Origin: Aspidapion aeneum
Lineage: Eukaryota > Arthropoda > Insecta > Coleoptera > Brentidae
Assembly (NCBI GenBank): GCA_963576565.1
Contig: OY755045.1
Span: 41,115,909-41,179,908, forward strand
Length of the DNA stretch: 64,000 nt
Direction of reading: 5' to 3'
The translations under genes and the position numbers were made by a program. Position 1 is the stretch's first letter. Every line of letters starts with the position of its first letter. The notes under the pieces are model-generated. The model was given only the letters and a program-made list of their open reading frames with translations. It did no database searches and was not told the origin of the DNA. Of this stretch, positions 47,030 through 60,150 are shown piece by piece.

Positions 47030-47885
47030 GACAAATGGGGATGGGTTACTAGGTATAAGAAGGTATACCGTTTTTCCCCCATGAAAAAGCCCCGTTTTGC
47101 CACAAACTACCAGTAAAAGGCTAATTTTACGTGCAACGCGTTTAATTATGAATACAGCATAAACCCACTAATTGTTCATTGTAAACAAAATTTTGAAAAG
47201 TCTGTAAAAAATGTAGTTACTCTCACAAAATGCACAAGCTATTTTTACAATAAACAGCGTACAACATCATATGTCAAGCAAAAACCAACGTAAGCTCAGC
47301 CGACCGGCACCAATCTTATTGCAGATTGTTGAACCAGTCATGGGGATAAAACATCTGATATTAAGGGGTTTTCTTCCTGCGCAGTTTAGCTAAAACTGCG
47401 GTACCTCGTTTAATTGTTTAATTGCTTATTCCGGGTCCATTAAAGTCAATTCAATTACCTATTTTAACGTTTTTGTCAAGATAAAATAAATAAGCGTTCC
47501 CGTATCTCTCACAGACAATAGTCGACAAATTACCCCCGTATTCATCCAATCTAATTCTGAAAATAGATTTATCTGAGCTTCCAGAAAGCTGGATACAGAT
47601 AGATAATTTAATATCAAACTGTCAACGGGGCTGTATTCAAGTTTGCATACGATGTTCGCAGATAGAGTCTCTCTTGGCCTCTTTTGAGCAAAATTTCACG
47701 GTAGAGTTCACACAGGATAGATGATGGTAAAGCCATAGTTAATGGGAACTTTTGAAGTATTAAGTATAGGGCACCGTCGGTTCTCTTAAGCTGCCTTTCC
47801 AAATTTTGTCTCGGTTACGCTCACGGTTAAAAAATCACTTCAGGTCTTTTAAGTTTTGCATATATATAGCTGGAATAAAACAGTA
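47030..47885. other. Intergenic, no gene recognised
   Basis: A GGGGCAAAA-like motif near 47090 resembles one at 41035-41085 and may be a MITE end. Otherwise nothing supported. Confidence 0.35.
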
Positions 47886-47889
47886 CATA

Positions 47890-49290
47890 ACTTTTACAGA
47901 CTTTATTGTTTGTTGGTACTGTCAAAACTGCATTCTTGACGTCGACTGCTGCCTCTAGCGACTGAAATCTTTGACCACAAACTCCATTAATGATTTTTGA
48001 AAAAATATAGAAATCGTTGAGACTTAACTGTATGGAGGATGATCCAACAATTTGACGTTTTGTTGGGTTAAAAATTCAATGGTTTTTTGTGCCTTGTGCA
48101 AACTTGAATTGCATTTTTCGAAGCTCAGCGATAACTTTCGGCAAATAAATGGTGTTGTACCAATCGGCAGTAACTAACCTCAAACAAAAGCATCAAAATC
48201 ATATCAGATAGCTTATCAGCTCTAAAAGCATTAAGCTCACACAACATTCAATCTAAACTAGTCTGGAATTGCCTTGGAACCCTAAGACAGGCCAGCAGAA
48301 CCAACAAGATCAGTCTTGTCTGGGTGCCAAGCCACACGGGAATTGAGGGAAATGAAAAAGCAGACGCACTAGCCAGGGCGGGAGCAGAATCCGCGCTGGT
48401 TGGACCGGAGCCTTACTTCGGCTTACCTAAGGCCACAGTCACAAGAGAAATAGGAGAGTGGGTTGTTAGAAAGGGAACTCAAAACTGGCGGGCAACCCCG
48501 AGACAACAACACTCCAAAACCTTTCTAAGCAAGCCAGACAAACACAGAACGAACCAACTCCTGGAATTAAACAGGAATAGCCTAAGAATAATCACAGGGC
48601 TATACACAGGCCAATGGCGACTTAACATACACATGAACAGACTGGGAGTAAGCAACACACCAGCGTGTAGGTTCTGTGGTGTTAAGGAGGAAACGCCACT
48701 TCATCTAATCTGTAACTGCGTAGCAAGACAAAGAACTAGGGCAAAAATATTCGGACCTGGACAGATAGAGCCTCAAGATCTTGAGGAAATATCACCAAAC
48801 AAACTGATCTACTTCATAAAGGAGATAGGTATTGGTGATATTTAAGTTGGGATGAGCCACAATAGACCACTTGAGTCGCAGTGGAGGGGCGAGAGTCGCA
48901 CCACTCATAGTCAAACCTAACCTAACCTAATCGGCAGTAACAGTCTTTTGATATTCAGAGAAATTGTTGCTACATGCTTTTGAGACAAATGTCGCGACCA
49001 TCTTTTTGGAGACACTTGACTTTTGTTGGGAATGCCTGACGTTTATTTTCGGGTTCATACGAGTAAATCCACGATTCATCACCACTGACAATGCTGTATA
49101 CGTATTTTGAGTTTCCTACCTCAAACCGGTCTAGAGTTTTCTGTTACCAATTTTCTGATACCGTTCTTCAGTTAAAAGCGGGAAACTAATTTTCTTACCC
49201 CTAATTCTTTACGCAAATATTTTTGTATTGAGGCCAAGGAATCACCCCTCTTCATTTGTCCACCTACTAATGACTCACCCTGTATAACTA
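47890..49290 (-). pseudogene. Mariner transposase remnant, interrupted by a LINE
   Basis: Minus strand, right to left: GDESWIYSYEPENKRQAF (first catalytic aspartate region), KSMQQFL, then after the LINE DWYNTIYLPKVIAELRK, LTQQNVKLLDHPPYSLSLND (the usual SPDL has become SLSL, so the catalytic aspartate is lost) and GQRFQSLEAAVDVKNAVL. The order matches mariner-family transposases. A CACCCTGT-type terminal motif occurs at about 49275. Confidence 0.8.
48175..48928 (+). mobile_element. 5'-truncated LINE with RNase H domain
   Basis: Flanked by the exact 13-bp target duplication AATCGGCAGTAAC (48162-48174, 48929-48941). The frame from about 48204 to 48845 encodes the end of an RNase H domain (SDSLSALKAL with the aspartate; WVPSHTGIEGNEKADALAR with the histidine and last aspartate), then a C-terminal module with CRFCGVKEETPLHLICNC. 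The open frame is intact to its stop. The 3' tail is (CCTAA)3. The superfamily is that of RNase H-bearing LINEs (I/LOA-like); the clade is not certain. It looks young compared with its host mariner. Confidence 0.9.
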
Positions 49291-49596
49291 ATAAACGATA
49301 AAGGTGTTTTTTATGTAATACAAAGGGGGAGGATTTAGGCCTAGCAAGTAGGCCTCGGCGTGGTAAACAGAGACTTTTCCAACATGTTTCTTGTCAACTA
49401 AGTGTAACTTTTATAAGAAATATAAACAAACATGTCATGACGACATTTTCAGAATTAGATTTTTTAGGTTTTCCACATATCTCATGAATACAAACATAAA
49501 ATCGCATAAAAAAGGGAAAACTGTCTTGGGCCAGCTCCGAAACTTTTTCCTATATACGCCACTGACCACATAATTACCCATATTATCAGTATTAAT

Positions 49597-49909
49597 CAAG
49601 CGCGGATTTGTGAGGAGGTAACATGGTTATCACCCTTCCCCCTGAAAAAAAATAATACACAAATAGTTTTATCGTCAACCATTACCCCCCCAAGATTTTT
49701 GCCTATCATCAATCAATATAAAAGAACAGGGCTTTTTTGTTACTGCTATTCTAAGAATAAATATAAAAAATAATAATATATCCATTGCGCATGCGGGGGG
49801 GAGGGGGTAATTTTTTAAGCCCTTTATTTTTTACCTATAAGTGCATATTATATTTTTTTCTAGGGGGGAGGGGTAATTAACACGTTACCCCCTTTCCAAT
49901 CCGCGCTTG
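49597..49909. mobile_element. MITE with CAAGCGCGGATT ends
   Basis: Left end CAAGCGCGGATTTG, right end CAATCCGCGCTTG. Symmetric TTACCCC(C) blocks inside. No target duplication visible, partly because satellite sequence begins right after it. Confidence 0.7.
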
Positions 49910-49929
49910 GACCCCACCATACTTTATCA

Positions 49930-51970
49930 ACAAAAGCACCGAGTTGCCTTTTGTTGATAAAGTTTTTGAAATATGAGTTTTCAAGGTTTAGCCATTTATG
50001 TCTTTCACTATTCTATTCACTACCCTAAAATTCGCTAAATCACCATACTGCAACTCGATGCTTTTGTTACCTACCCCTACCCCAAAATTCGCTAAATGAT
50101 GATTTTTCGAATCTTAACTCAGGATGTCGTTTTTCCGCATCTCTATGGCCCTACCATACTGCAACTCGGTGCTTTTGTTGATAAACTGTATCGTTTTTGA
50201 AATATGAATTTTCAATGTTTGTCCATTTTGGTCTTATGGGATTGCTTACCCTAAAATTCGCTAAATAACGTTTTTTCGAATCTTAACTCAGGGTGTGGGT
50301 TTTTCGCATCACTATAGGCCCTCGATACTGCAATTCGGTGTTTTTGTTGATAAACTGTATAGTTTTTAAAATTCGCTAAATAACGTTTTTTCCAATGTTA
50401 ACTCAGGGTGAAGTATTTTTGCATCTCTGTGGCCCCACTATACTGGAGCTCGGTGCTTTTGTTGATAACCAGTATAGTTTTTAAAATATGAGTTTTCAAA
50501 CTTTGGCTATTTTGGACTTATGGGATTCCCTACGATAAAATTCGCTAAATGACGATTTTCCGAATCCTAAATGAAGGTGTCGTTTTCTCGCATCTCTGTG
50601 GTCGGATCAACTTGATGCTTTTGTTGATAAACTGTATAGTTTTTAAAATATGAATTTTCTGGCGATTTTGATCTCATAGGATGCCCTACCCTAAAATACG
50701 CTAAATGACGTTTTTCCGAACACTACCTCAGGGTGTGGTTTTTTCGCTTCGCTATGATTCCAGCATACTGCAACTCGGTGCTTTTGTTGAAAACTGGATA
50801 GTTTTTGAAAGATGAATTTTTAAAGTTTGGTCTTTTTGGTCTTATGGGATTCCCTACCCTAAAATTCGCTAAATGACGTTTTTTCGAATCTTAACTCAAG
50901 GTGAGGTATTTTTGCATCTCTATGGCCCCACCATACCGCAACTCGGTGCTTTTGTTAATAAACTGTATAGTTTTTAAAATATGAATTTTCGAAGTTTGGC
51001 CATTTTAACTTAACTCAGGGTGTAGTTTTTTCTCTTCTCTGTGGCCCCACAATACTGCAACTTGGTGCTTTTGTTGATAAACTGTATAGTTTTTGAAATA
51101 TGAATTTTCAAAGTTTGGCCATTTTGGTCTTATTGGTTTCCCTACCCTAAAATTCACTAGATGGCGTTTTTCGAATCTTAACTCAGGGTGTAGTTTTTTG
51201 CATCTCTATGGCCGCACCATACTGCAACTCGGTGCTTTTGTTGATAAATTTAAAAGCTTGGCCATTTTGGGCATCCTAAAATTCGCTAAATGATGTTTTT
51301 GGAGTCTTTACTCACACACACACACACACACCCCACTATACTGCATTTTGATGCGATTCCCTACCATAAAATTCGCTAAATGACGTTTTTTGAAATCTTT
51401 ACTCAATGTGTGGTTCTTTCGCATCTTTATGGCCCCATCCTATGGCAACTCGATGCTTTTGTTGATAAACTGTATAGTTTTTAAAATATAAATTTTCAAA
51501 GTTTGGCCATTTTGGTCCTATGGGATTTCCTACCTTAAAATTCGCTAAATGACGCTTCACCGAACCTTAACTCAGGGTGAGGTATTTTTCTCATCTCTGG
51601 GGTCCCACCATACTGCAACTCGGTGCTTTTGTTGATAAACTGTATAGTTTTTGAAATGTGAATATTTATTTATTTAAAATGACATTTTTCCGAATCCTAA
51701 CTTACGGTGTGGTTTTTTTGGCATCTATATGGCCCCACCATATTGCAACTCGGTGCTTTTGTTAATAAATTTTATAGTTTTTAAAATATGAATTTTTAAA
51801 GTTTGGCCATTTTGATTTTATGGGATTTCCTACCCTAAAATTCGCTAAATGACGTTTTTTCGAATCTTAACTTGGGTGTAGGTTTTTTGCATCTCTATGG
51901 CCGCACCATATTGCAACTTGGTGCTTTTTTTGATAAACTATATAGTTTTTGAAATACGAAATTTGGCCAT
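49930..51970. repeat. 167-bp satellite array
   Basis: About 13 units marked by CTCGGTGCTTTTGTTGATAA. Full period is 162-171 bp and several units are shortened to 114-133 bp. Other constant words: CCCTACCCTAAAATTCGCTA and CTTAACTCAGGGTG. A short CACACA run occurs at 51313-51332. About 950 bp upstream of the second gene's start codon. Confidence 0.95.
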
Positions 51971-52264
51971 TTTTAAATTTTCGTAAATAAAAATTTATGG
52001 CAGACGGCCGTCGCTGTCGGAAACAATAAATAAAACCAATACCTCTAGTACTTTTCTAAAAGTACAGACTTTTTAAAAAACCCCTATAACTTGGAGACAA
52101 ATTCTGCAAGCAAAATTCTGCCTTTACTATTATTCTTCGCTTGAAATTTGAGCGCACTATAGGAAAGTCCTTTTTACCTTCCTAGCCCGCGCAGCAATGG
52201 CTAGAGAAGGTATTATTTTCGACGAAAATTTTTTTTTGAGATAACTCCGAAAATGTGTTTTTTG

Positions 52265-52675
52265 TGTGTATTTTGACTTATCTTGGCAATATCGTCGTGA
52301 TGTCTGTCTTTGTATGTGTGTCTGTCCGTAACACGATAGCCCCTAAACCGAAGTTAGCAGGAAACATAGTGTTCGACACTGTAACGAGCTGATTAGTTTT
52401 TGGTCAAAATATATTAATGCTTATGATAGTTCCTTGACAATTCAAATTTTTTAATATTGCTAACTTTTTAACGGAGCCTCGCATCAATATGCTGTTTTCA
52501 GAATATAGTAGAGTGCGTTTTACTCAATAATTTCTGTTTTAACCAAAAACTTCGTAGAAGCTTTCGTTTCTGAGATATTTACAAAAAACTGTTTTCCATG
52601 CTGATATCACTTCACTTGAAGTGTGCTAATAGGCTAGCTAGGAAGGTATCAGATCCGTCATGGATACATTTATTT
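52265..52675. repeat. Dispersed repeat, inverted copy of 37160-37490
   Basis: Contains GTCTGTCCGTAACACGATAG, TTCTGAGATATT and ends GGAAGGTATCAGATCCGTCA. Slightly longer than the other copy. Confidence 0.8.
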
Positions 52676-52749
52676 TTGTCTCTTCATCTCTAGAAATACC
52701 CAAAACCCCTCAAAAATTTTGAAAATTACATGATATTTACGAACACCCT

Positions 52750-52921
52750 ATATATTTGCAATCGACGCCCGCGCACGGCGTTCACGACGGCGCTGTCGTC
52801 GCGACGCTTAGTATCCCATTGAATCACCGGCGATATGACGTTTCTGCAATCCTAAGGGTGGAAAAAGGAAATCGCGGAAAATCGATAGTGTCGGCCCTCG
52901 TGGTATTAAAAAACAAAAAGT
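52750..52921 (+). promoter_or_regulatory. CpG-rich leader of the second gene
   Basis: GC- and CpG-rich stretch (GACGCCCGCGCACGGCG, GGCGCTGTCGTCGCGACG) directly before the ATG at 52922, unlike the AT-rich surroundings. It is probably 5' UTR and/or promoter. No TATA box seen. Confidence 0.55.
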
Positions 52922-53007
52922 ATGGCTGATTCCGAATTTGAGGAATTCGGACAGAGATTTGATAAGATTCCCCAACATCATGGGTTTAATTCGTCACCTT
53001 TTTACTC
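52922..53007 (+). CDS. First coding exon of an unidentified gene
   Basis: Starts ATGGCTGATTCC after AAAAAGT and reads MADSEFEEFGQRFDKIPQHH, then GFNSSPFY plus two bases, ending in a consensus donor GTAAGT. The composition and the start, donor and leader combination support a real gene. The peptide is acidic and I do not recognise a family. It joins in phase with 60151-60284, the only frame of that exon free of stops. Confidence 0.75.
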
Positions 53008-53009
53008 GT

Positions 53010-55015
53010 AAGTGGTGTTTTTATGTACGTTTTTTGTGTTTTTAAAAACAAGCTGTAAGCCAGACATGTAAGACGAAGAAAAACAGGCGGATCCTAATGC
53101 AGGAGGTTTGCTTTTTTCTTTTTAGAAAATGTTGTGTTTAAAAGATTTTAAAATATCAAGTACGACGTACCTACTAGATTCTTACACTTTTTTTAAGGTT
53201 GCCTTTAGTATTTTAAATAAATCTTAAGAATTTTTATATAAAAAACATTTTGTTTTAAAAAAAAGTCTGTATTAATTATTTTTAGAGATAATTTTTGACT
53301 TCTCCTCCTAGAATTAAAATAGGCACTATAAGTGGAAAGGTTTCTATTTTTTTTTTGTGATAATTTTATAGACAGGCTAATACTTTTTTAGATTATTTCC
53401 ATAAATTTCATGTGTTAAAATATTAGTTAAATAAAATAACATAAAATAAGCCATCATGGGGTCTCGGTCCACCCCCCAAGACTTATTCCTGGGTACGCCA
53501 CTGTAAAATTATTATTTCAAACACCAATATCTCGAAAATAACATGAATAGTCAAAAACATAAACCTATGTACGTATATGAAAAGGGCGATTTTGCTGGGT
53601 TATAAAAAAGCTGTATTATAACCCAGTCAAATTTCTAAAAAACCTATTAAATTTTTCTCAACATTCAATATCTTCCGATAAAAAATATTTTTAAAATTTC
53701 TTCAAAAGAATGTATTTTGTTTTTTATTATGTTCACGCGCATGCAGCATACTTAATAATTATAACCCAGTTAAATTGTCAAAAAAACTGTTTGAAAATAA
53801 AGTGTTTTCGCAAATTGAATATCTTCCGACAAAAAATATATTATTTTTTAATTAATCAGAAAAGGTGTAATTTGTTATTGATAACAGCGCAGGTGAATTT
53901 TTTTTTTTGAGTGCCATTATTAACTTTTTGGGCCATTGAGTGGGCCATTATTTCACATAATTTAGAGCAAATAATTAAAAATTGAGATATTTAGTTAGAT
54001 ATTAGTTATCTATTATTCTAGTTTTTATAAATAAATAATAAATGTATCATACCTAGTTTTTATATTTCACAAAGACTCAAAGACGTTTTGTATTGAAAAT
54101 GAAGACGTTAAATAAATTCTTCAATAACTAATTCATTGAACTTTGGAATTTCTTGATAATTTTTTTCTCAATAGGTAACATTGCGAAGGCAGTTAATCTA
54201 TTTTTGACCCATTGTGGTAAATATTGCACACTATTGCTATCGGAATTAGAAACTTCCGCCATTCTTGTAACTATGAAATTGTCAAACTCAAAATAATACG
54301 GCTCGACTGATAATGCCAAGTTGTCGCAGTGCACTAATTTAAAGTGCACATGAGGTGCTGTAATAGCCAACGCTAATCGTTTACGCGGGGATTATCACGG
54401 GGGTGCGGGCGGCATCAATCATCGCAATTTCTGCATAAGAGAACAATCGAAGTAAGGCCCAGATTCTATGTATTGTAAAATTTTATAGGGACATGTCGTT
54501 CTCTCTTTCTATATTTCGTAATTAAAATGCGATAACATCAACGGTGTATAAAATTTGGTTTAAGTAAAGCGCATCCACCGCAACCTGGTTTGAACACGAA
54601 TACAAACACATATATAGCGGGTATTAATTTCTAGTTTGAATTCAATTTTTTGGTGAATTCGTTTTGGTGTTTATTTATACTTTATGATGAAATTATTAAT
54701 TAAAGAATGATCAAGTTTTAATATTTTTTTAAGTAAAATTTCTCTCGTGCACTTATATTATGGAGGAACCGCCACTGCTAGGGATTAAAAACTTACTTGT
54801 CGAGACACACCCAGATTTGGAATTAAATATTATCCTTAACTATGAAATAATATATATCTAGAGTATCGTTAAATGCAACTAGTAATGGGTGTTATTAAAT
54901 AGCGTTTTATTACTTTCCTTTTAAATTATTTTTTTCTAGACTAAGGTGCATAAAATATACTACATATCTCCAAAATCGAAAAGTCTGTGTTAGGAGCGCT
55001 AATGTTATGTCTGAT
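53010..55015 (+). other. Intron 1 of the unidentified gene, left part
   Basis: AT-rich. Near 53455-53512 a CTCGGTCCACCCCCCAAG...GGGTACGCCACTG segment resembles a hAT end, but I found no partner. An 80-codon minus-strand frame at 54128-54370 ends in RLTAFAMLPIEKKIIKKFQ, only vaguely transposase-like. Confidence 0.4.
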
Positions 55016-55019
55016 ACGC

Positions 55020-55810
55020 CTTAAGTTGAACTTTGAGTGCCTCAGGGATCTGTCTTAGGCCTCTTACTATTTCTTTTCATAAACGATCTACCAAAACATC
55101 TTACTGCTGCATGATGCATCGTACTTTTTGCAGATGACACGTCTGTCAGTATACTTGCCAGGAGACCTGAGGAACTCCAAGATCGGCTAAATACTGTAGT
55201 AGAAGAGTTTAGTATATGGTGCTAGAAAAACAGACTAATCGCTAAACCTGAAAAGAGTGTGGTCATCAATTTTCACAATAGAAGACAGTTGCAGACTCTA
55301 AATATCTCTTTTAATAACCGTGAACTACAGCTATCCAATGACACAAGTTTCTAGGCACATACCTGGACTCTAACATGTCATGGAACACCCACATTAAGCA
55401 TGTTTGCCGCAGAATGAATTCTGGACTTTTGCAGCTCAAAAGTGCGCTTGACAGGCAAAGTCTGAGAAACGTCTACTTTGCACTTATACAGTCTGTGTTG
55501 TCATATAATATTGTTCTTTGGGGTAATCCAACAAATATCGACACAGGACTCATAAATCAAAAACGAATAATAAGACTTGTAGGTTCGGTTCCCTCATTAT
55601 TTATCTTTTCTTGCATAATGGTCAGAGGAATCAGAGTAAATACAGTGTCGCAGAATCATTGATCACTACGCGCTAAGGATGTTAACTAAAACTAGAAAAA
55701 CATAAAACAGCTTTGTTTGAAAAATCTCCACAACACACAGGAAAAGTTCTGTTCAATAAACTGCCTGAAAGAAATATAATCTGTAAAACAACTAAAAAGT
55801 TGTTACTTTG
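55020..55810 (+). pseudogene. Jockey-like LINE reverse transcriptase remnant
   Basis: VPQGSVLGLLLFLFINDLPK, then VLFADDTSVSI with an intact FADD box, EELQDRLNTVVEEFSIWC and KPEKSVVINFHNR. After a frameshift MSWNTHIKHVCRRMNSGLLQ continues with FALIQSVLSYNIVLWGN. Stops and frameshifts throughout. It lies in the first intron of the unidentified gene, same strand. Confidence 0.85.
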
Positions 55811-57249
55811 GAAAAAAATTGTATTGTTTGTTTTAACTTAGTGCTAATAGTGTCTTTTACATTGATATGTTTGTACTTATATTTATAGAACCTCCTGACA
55901 ATATCCAATATCATGTAAATTATGATCAAATGGAAAATCAAGATTACATTTGCATACATTTATATATAATGTACGATTAAATGTTAGTCAAAAAAGGTGA
56001 ATTTTGTTATTTTTTTTTTACTATATTGACGCGCATGCGGAACTCTTTATTATAACTCTTATAACTCTTTTACGCTGAACAAATATAGCCCCCTAGGTTG
56101 ACGGGAAGGTAAACATACTATTTTAGATTTTAGTAGCCACAAATTATTAGGGTCAGGTGGTGTAAAAATGACACACATTTTAAAACTTTTACATTTTTTA
56201 AGATTTTAGACTCATCTGTAGGACTCGAATGTCTTTTATAGGATATAAGCGATAAAGAAAAAAATATAGCAAACGTAAAAACATAGAAATTTGACCTACA
56301 ATAAGAGAAAAAAAATTAAAACTGTGTCTTATATTTTACCTTGAAAAAGTACGAAAATGAGACAAGTCAGGCAAAATATGAGACAGTGATAAAATACATG
56401 TATAAACAGTCGGATCGCCATCTAAATAAGACATTTGAGAGTAAAATTGAAATATATGTTTTTGTGTTTTTTTTTACTTAAATACAACAAATAAATGCAA
56501 AAATATTTATTTGTAGGAAGATACGCGCCAAACCGATCTACAAACTCACACGACAAAAATTTCGGCAACGCTTTTAAAAGTTTTATACCACAAATAAAGC
56601 TATGGATTTGTAATTTTAATTATGAGCCTATTTAAAAAAAATAAATAAAAAATTGTTGTATGAGGTCCTTACAACTGCTGATATAACAGAAAATCTATCT
56701 ATCTAAAATTTATTTAAGTGTTCCCTTTTGCAACGGGATTTTGGGTGTCTCACTTTTACACCACTTATATTCAAATAATATTAAAGACCCCCTTTACAGC
56801 CTCTCGTATTAATCCAGGGGGTAAAGAGATTGAGATTGAGATTTTTTTTAAATAAGACAATAAAATTCAAATAGAATATGGGCAAATCCCCCCCCCCCCC
56901 GTGAGTTGAGAAGACAATGGAATTTAGAAACGTCCCCCCCTCTTTCTGTTTTGAGCTGGATACGCCCTTGCCTCATATCCAAAGATCCCTCTATGTCAAA
57001 ACGTCGTTGCATTAAAAATTACTGCATTTTCCTTGCAGTCTACTTTATTACCACGTCCAACGATCTCAAGGGACAATCTTCTAAATGCGGCCAGAAAACA
57101 TATATTTCGCTGGTGCGACCTAGTTTTCATGGTTTCGGGAAAAACGCGATAAGAAAAACGAGTATATTTTCATTAGGAAGGAAAAATATAGGTAGTAAAT
57201 AAATCTTTACTTTAGTTTTTGGTTTTATATTTTTTAAAATTCCAAGGAT

Positions 57250-57358
57250 CTAATCTATCTGGGAATGGGACAATTCGCCGTGGCCGATTCGTTAAAGGTC
57301 GATTCGCCGCGGGGACAATTCGACGCCGGCCGATTTACCGCGGGACTATTCGCCAGAT
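57250..57358. repeat. CGATTCGCCGCGGGACAATT minisatellite
   Basis: About five degenerate 20-24-bp units of GACAATTCGCCG(C/T)GGCCGATTCG type; CpG-rich. Confidence 0.85.
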
Positions 57359-57479
57359 TTTTAAAAAAAATTTATTTTAATGATTTGTGTGTAGTAAAAA
57401 TATTTTAACTAGTTTCTAAAAGATTTTATATATGAGTTTTTGAAAAACCTGTTTTTTGACAAATTCTCTATTTCTATCT

Positions 57480-57838
57480 CTATTTAGCCTTTTTCGATCC
57501 ATCTTTGGATATAGGCCTCCACCAATACCTTCCTCTCTTCTCTGTCTGTCACCGTGCTCATCCATCTAGATCCCGCATGTTTCTTCAAATCGTCCGCCCA
57601 TACAATCATTTGTTCCATTGATCGTCTTTCTGTCTGATGTTATGACCGGTAAATTTCCATTTTAAATTTGCTACTTCTCCTCTGACATCCCTCACTTTTG
57701 TTTACTTCTTATCCATTCGTCCCTTTTTCTATCTGTTAGCTTTACATGTAACATTTGCCTTTCCATTAATCTTTGGGTGTTTGTTACTTTTTCTATTTTT
57801 GATTTTGTAAGTGTCCAGGTCTGGAATCCAAGTATTAT
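57480..57838 (-). pseudogene. RTE-like LINE 3' end
   Basis: Minus-strand text RLMERQMLHVKLTDRKRDEW-like, then KVRDVRGEVANLKWKFTGHN and WADDLKKHAGSRWM, ending in GAAAAAGGCTAAATAGAGATAG. Same family as 9868-12320, and it preserves the site where the foldback inserted there (GGAAATTTACC, 57650-57660 in complement). Confidence 0.8.
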
Positions 57839-57924
57839 TAAAAAGAAAAAAAAAATGTTTAGTTTTTTTTATAAATTAGTTTTTGAAAAAACTACTTTTT
57901 CAAAATTTATTATTTTCAAAAATA

Positions 57925-58193
57925 CAGTAGTACCCCGATTATCGGTGCGCGGATTATCCGGGCTGCGGATTACCGGAAATCACTCGACCAAAACCTTATG
58001 TAGGATTATCTTTTTATGCAATACATACATATAAACTTAGTTGGAACTTAAGGGATCTTTTTTTTCATATTTTAAGTTGTATATACATAATACGTATGTA
58101 ACATGTAATAAATTAATGTTCGGATTATCCGTGCTTTTCACTTATCCGTGCCTCGTCCGGTCTCGTGGAGCACGGATAATCGGGGTTCTACTG
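57925..58193. mobile_element. pogo/Tigger-like MITE, 269 bp
   Basis: Terminal inverted repeat CAGTAG(T/A)ACCCCGATTATC, TA on both sides, internal copies of GGATTATCCG. Ends of this form are typical of Tigger/pogo elements. Confidence 0.93.
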
Positions 58194-58469
58194 TAATTTA
58201 AAAAAAAATTTTTTTTTTTTTATAAATTAGTTTCTTGAAAAACTACCGTAAACCAGGATAACATTGATACAGTTTTTCATATTTTTCTTGAATAAAACTT
58301 GATTTTGCAAAAATAACTGGGTTTGGACAACTGAGTGGCAATGTATCAACACTATCAAGTTTGAAATAGTACAAAAACATTATATATTTATTTTGCAAGT
58401 CGATATATTCTGCCTCAAATGTGTCACAATGTTAACCCACTATTTGGGGTAACTTTGGTGCACTAGCGT

Positions 58470-59280
58470 TTTATATAAATATTTTAAAGTTATGGACCTG
58501 TGGCCGAAAGATAGATGTTCCATTTTAAAATATAAATGAAAAAGCATGTAGAAAACATATTTTTATCATATCTTATATAATATATAACAGAGGCAAAAAG
58601 AACACGAATATAATCTGTTTAAGAAGCTTTTATCGCTAAATAACAAGATAAGTAAACAAAAACTTCTTGAGTTTAGTATTTTAAATACATACAGAAACTT
58701 AAGGGTATAACAGTCTAAGCAGGGCCTAAATATAAAATCTGACAGAATAATTCGTCGCTAACATGACGAAGACGAACAAAAAATATTTTATCGAAAACAT
58801 TTTTATCAAATTATATTTTAAACAAATATTTTTATTGAAGATTTTTTTTCTAAAATGTTTTTATGACAACATTTAACAATATTTTTATTTCTACCTTAAA
58901 AAGTTACAGGATTTGCACTAGATAACCTAATATCAATATGTGCAGTATGTCTTGGGGGGGCGAGGCCTTTGGGAGGGGTCCGAAGCCTCATGATGTCGTA
59001 TTTCATGCTAATTTTTGTGTTTGTTCATGAAAAATATAAAATATTAGACTTGGGTGGGCCCGGGCCCCAAGGGTCCCCCCTGGGTGCGCCCATGCAAGAA
59101 GGGAAAAACAATTTTTTTCCTTAAAATCAATAAAAAAAACTTTAGAAATATATAAAAATTACTTAAATTTCAAATCCTAACATGAATAAATACATGTATG
59201 GAAAAAATAGCATTAAAAAAAAATTTTTATTGGAAACTTTTTATCATATTGAACTTATATCCAATATTTGCTGTTGCGAT
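58470..59280. other. Intron sequence, nothing supported
   Basis: AT-rich. A GC-rich patch at 58945-59095 (GGGTGGGCCCGGGCCCCAAG) may be a hAT-type MITE end, unpaired. Confidence 0.35.
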
Positions 59281-59283
59281 AAA

Positions 59284-59992
59284 AAATACTCTGCCAATCT
59301 ATGGGCACCTAAGCTCACACTAGGTACTATAGTTATAGTGTGAGCTAATATAATCAAAAACTGAAATATATTTTATTCAACTCCAGACTCAATTACCTTT
59401 CGTTTGATACCACACAAGCCATGTTTTGACTTAAACTCAAATTTTTTTAATCTACCCCCCACCCTTTTGAAAAAAACTAAAATGTATTTTGTTTAACTCT
59501 AGACTCAATTACCTTTCGTTTGATATCACACACGCCATATTTTCACTTAAACTCTAATTTTTGACATCTACCCCCACCCTTTTTTAAAAATAAACTAAAA
59601 TTCATTTTTTTTAACTCCAGACTTAATTACCTTTCGTTTGATATCACACACGCCATATTTTCACATAAACTCTAATTTTTGGAATCTACCCCCACCCTTT
59701 TATTTGGCTTGCGTTCGGTGGATTTTGTTCATTTTTAAATGGGACCATCACGGCTCAAGACCCAACTTAGGTACCAAATTTCATTAAAATCGGACAAGCG
59801 GTTTATGAGTTATGCGGGTTGGTCGTTACAGACAGACATACAGACAGACAGACAGACAGCAAAACAAAAAAGTTTCAAAATCATCTGAAACGCAAAGATA
59901 TATAAAAATTTTTGAAATCGGAGCAACTTTTTTTTTCTCGAAAAAATTAGGATCACCATAGCTCACACTACTTATAGTAGTAGTGTGAGCTA
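59284..59992. mobile_element. Hairpin-ended dispersed repeat, copy 3
   Basis: AAAATACTCTGCCAAT at the left. Hairpins AGCTCACACTA...TAGTGTGAGCT near both ends. Three 115-bp tandem units, a CAGACA run at 59829-59859 and TTGAAATCGGAGCAAC. The best preserved of the three copies. Confidence 0.85.
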
Positions 59993-60150
59993 AAAATACT
60001 AACCTGACGTAATTAGGTTAGTATTAATATTAAGCCAGAGCAGTAATAATTTACCTTAAAAAGAAATATTCGATAAAAATGTAATTGGATAAAAATGATT
60101 TCCATAAAAATTTTATTCGGTAAAACGTTGTAATAAATAAAATTCTACAG

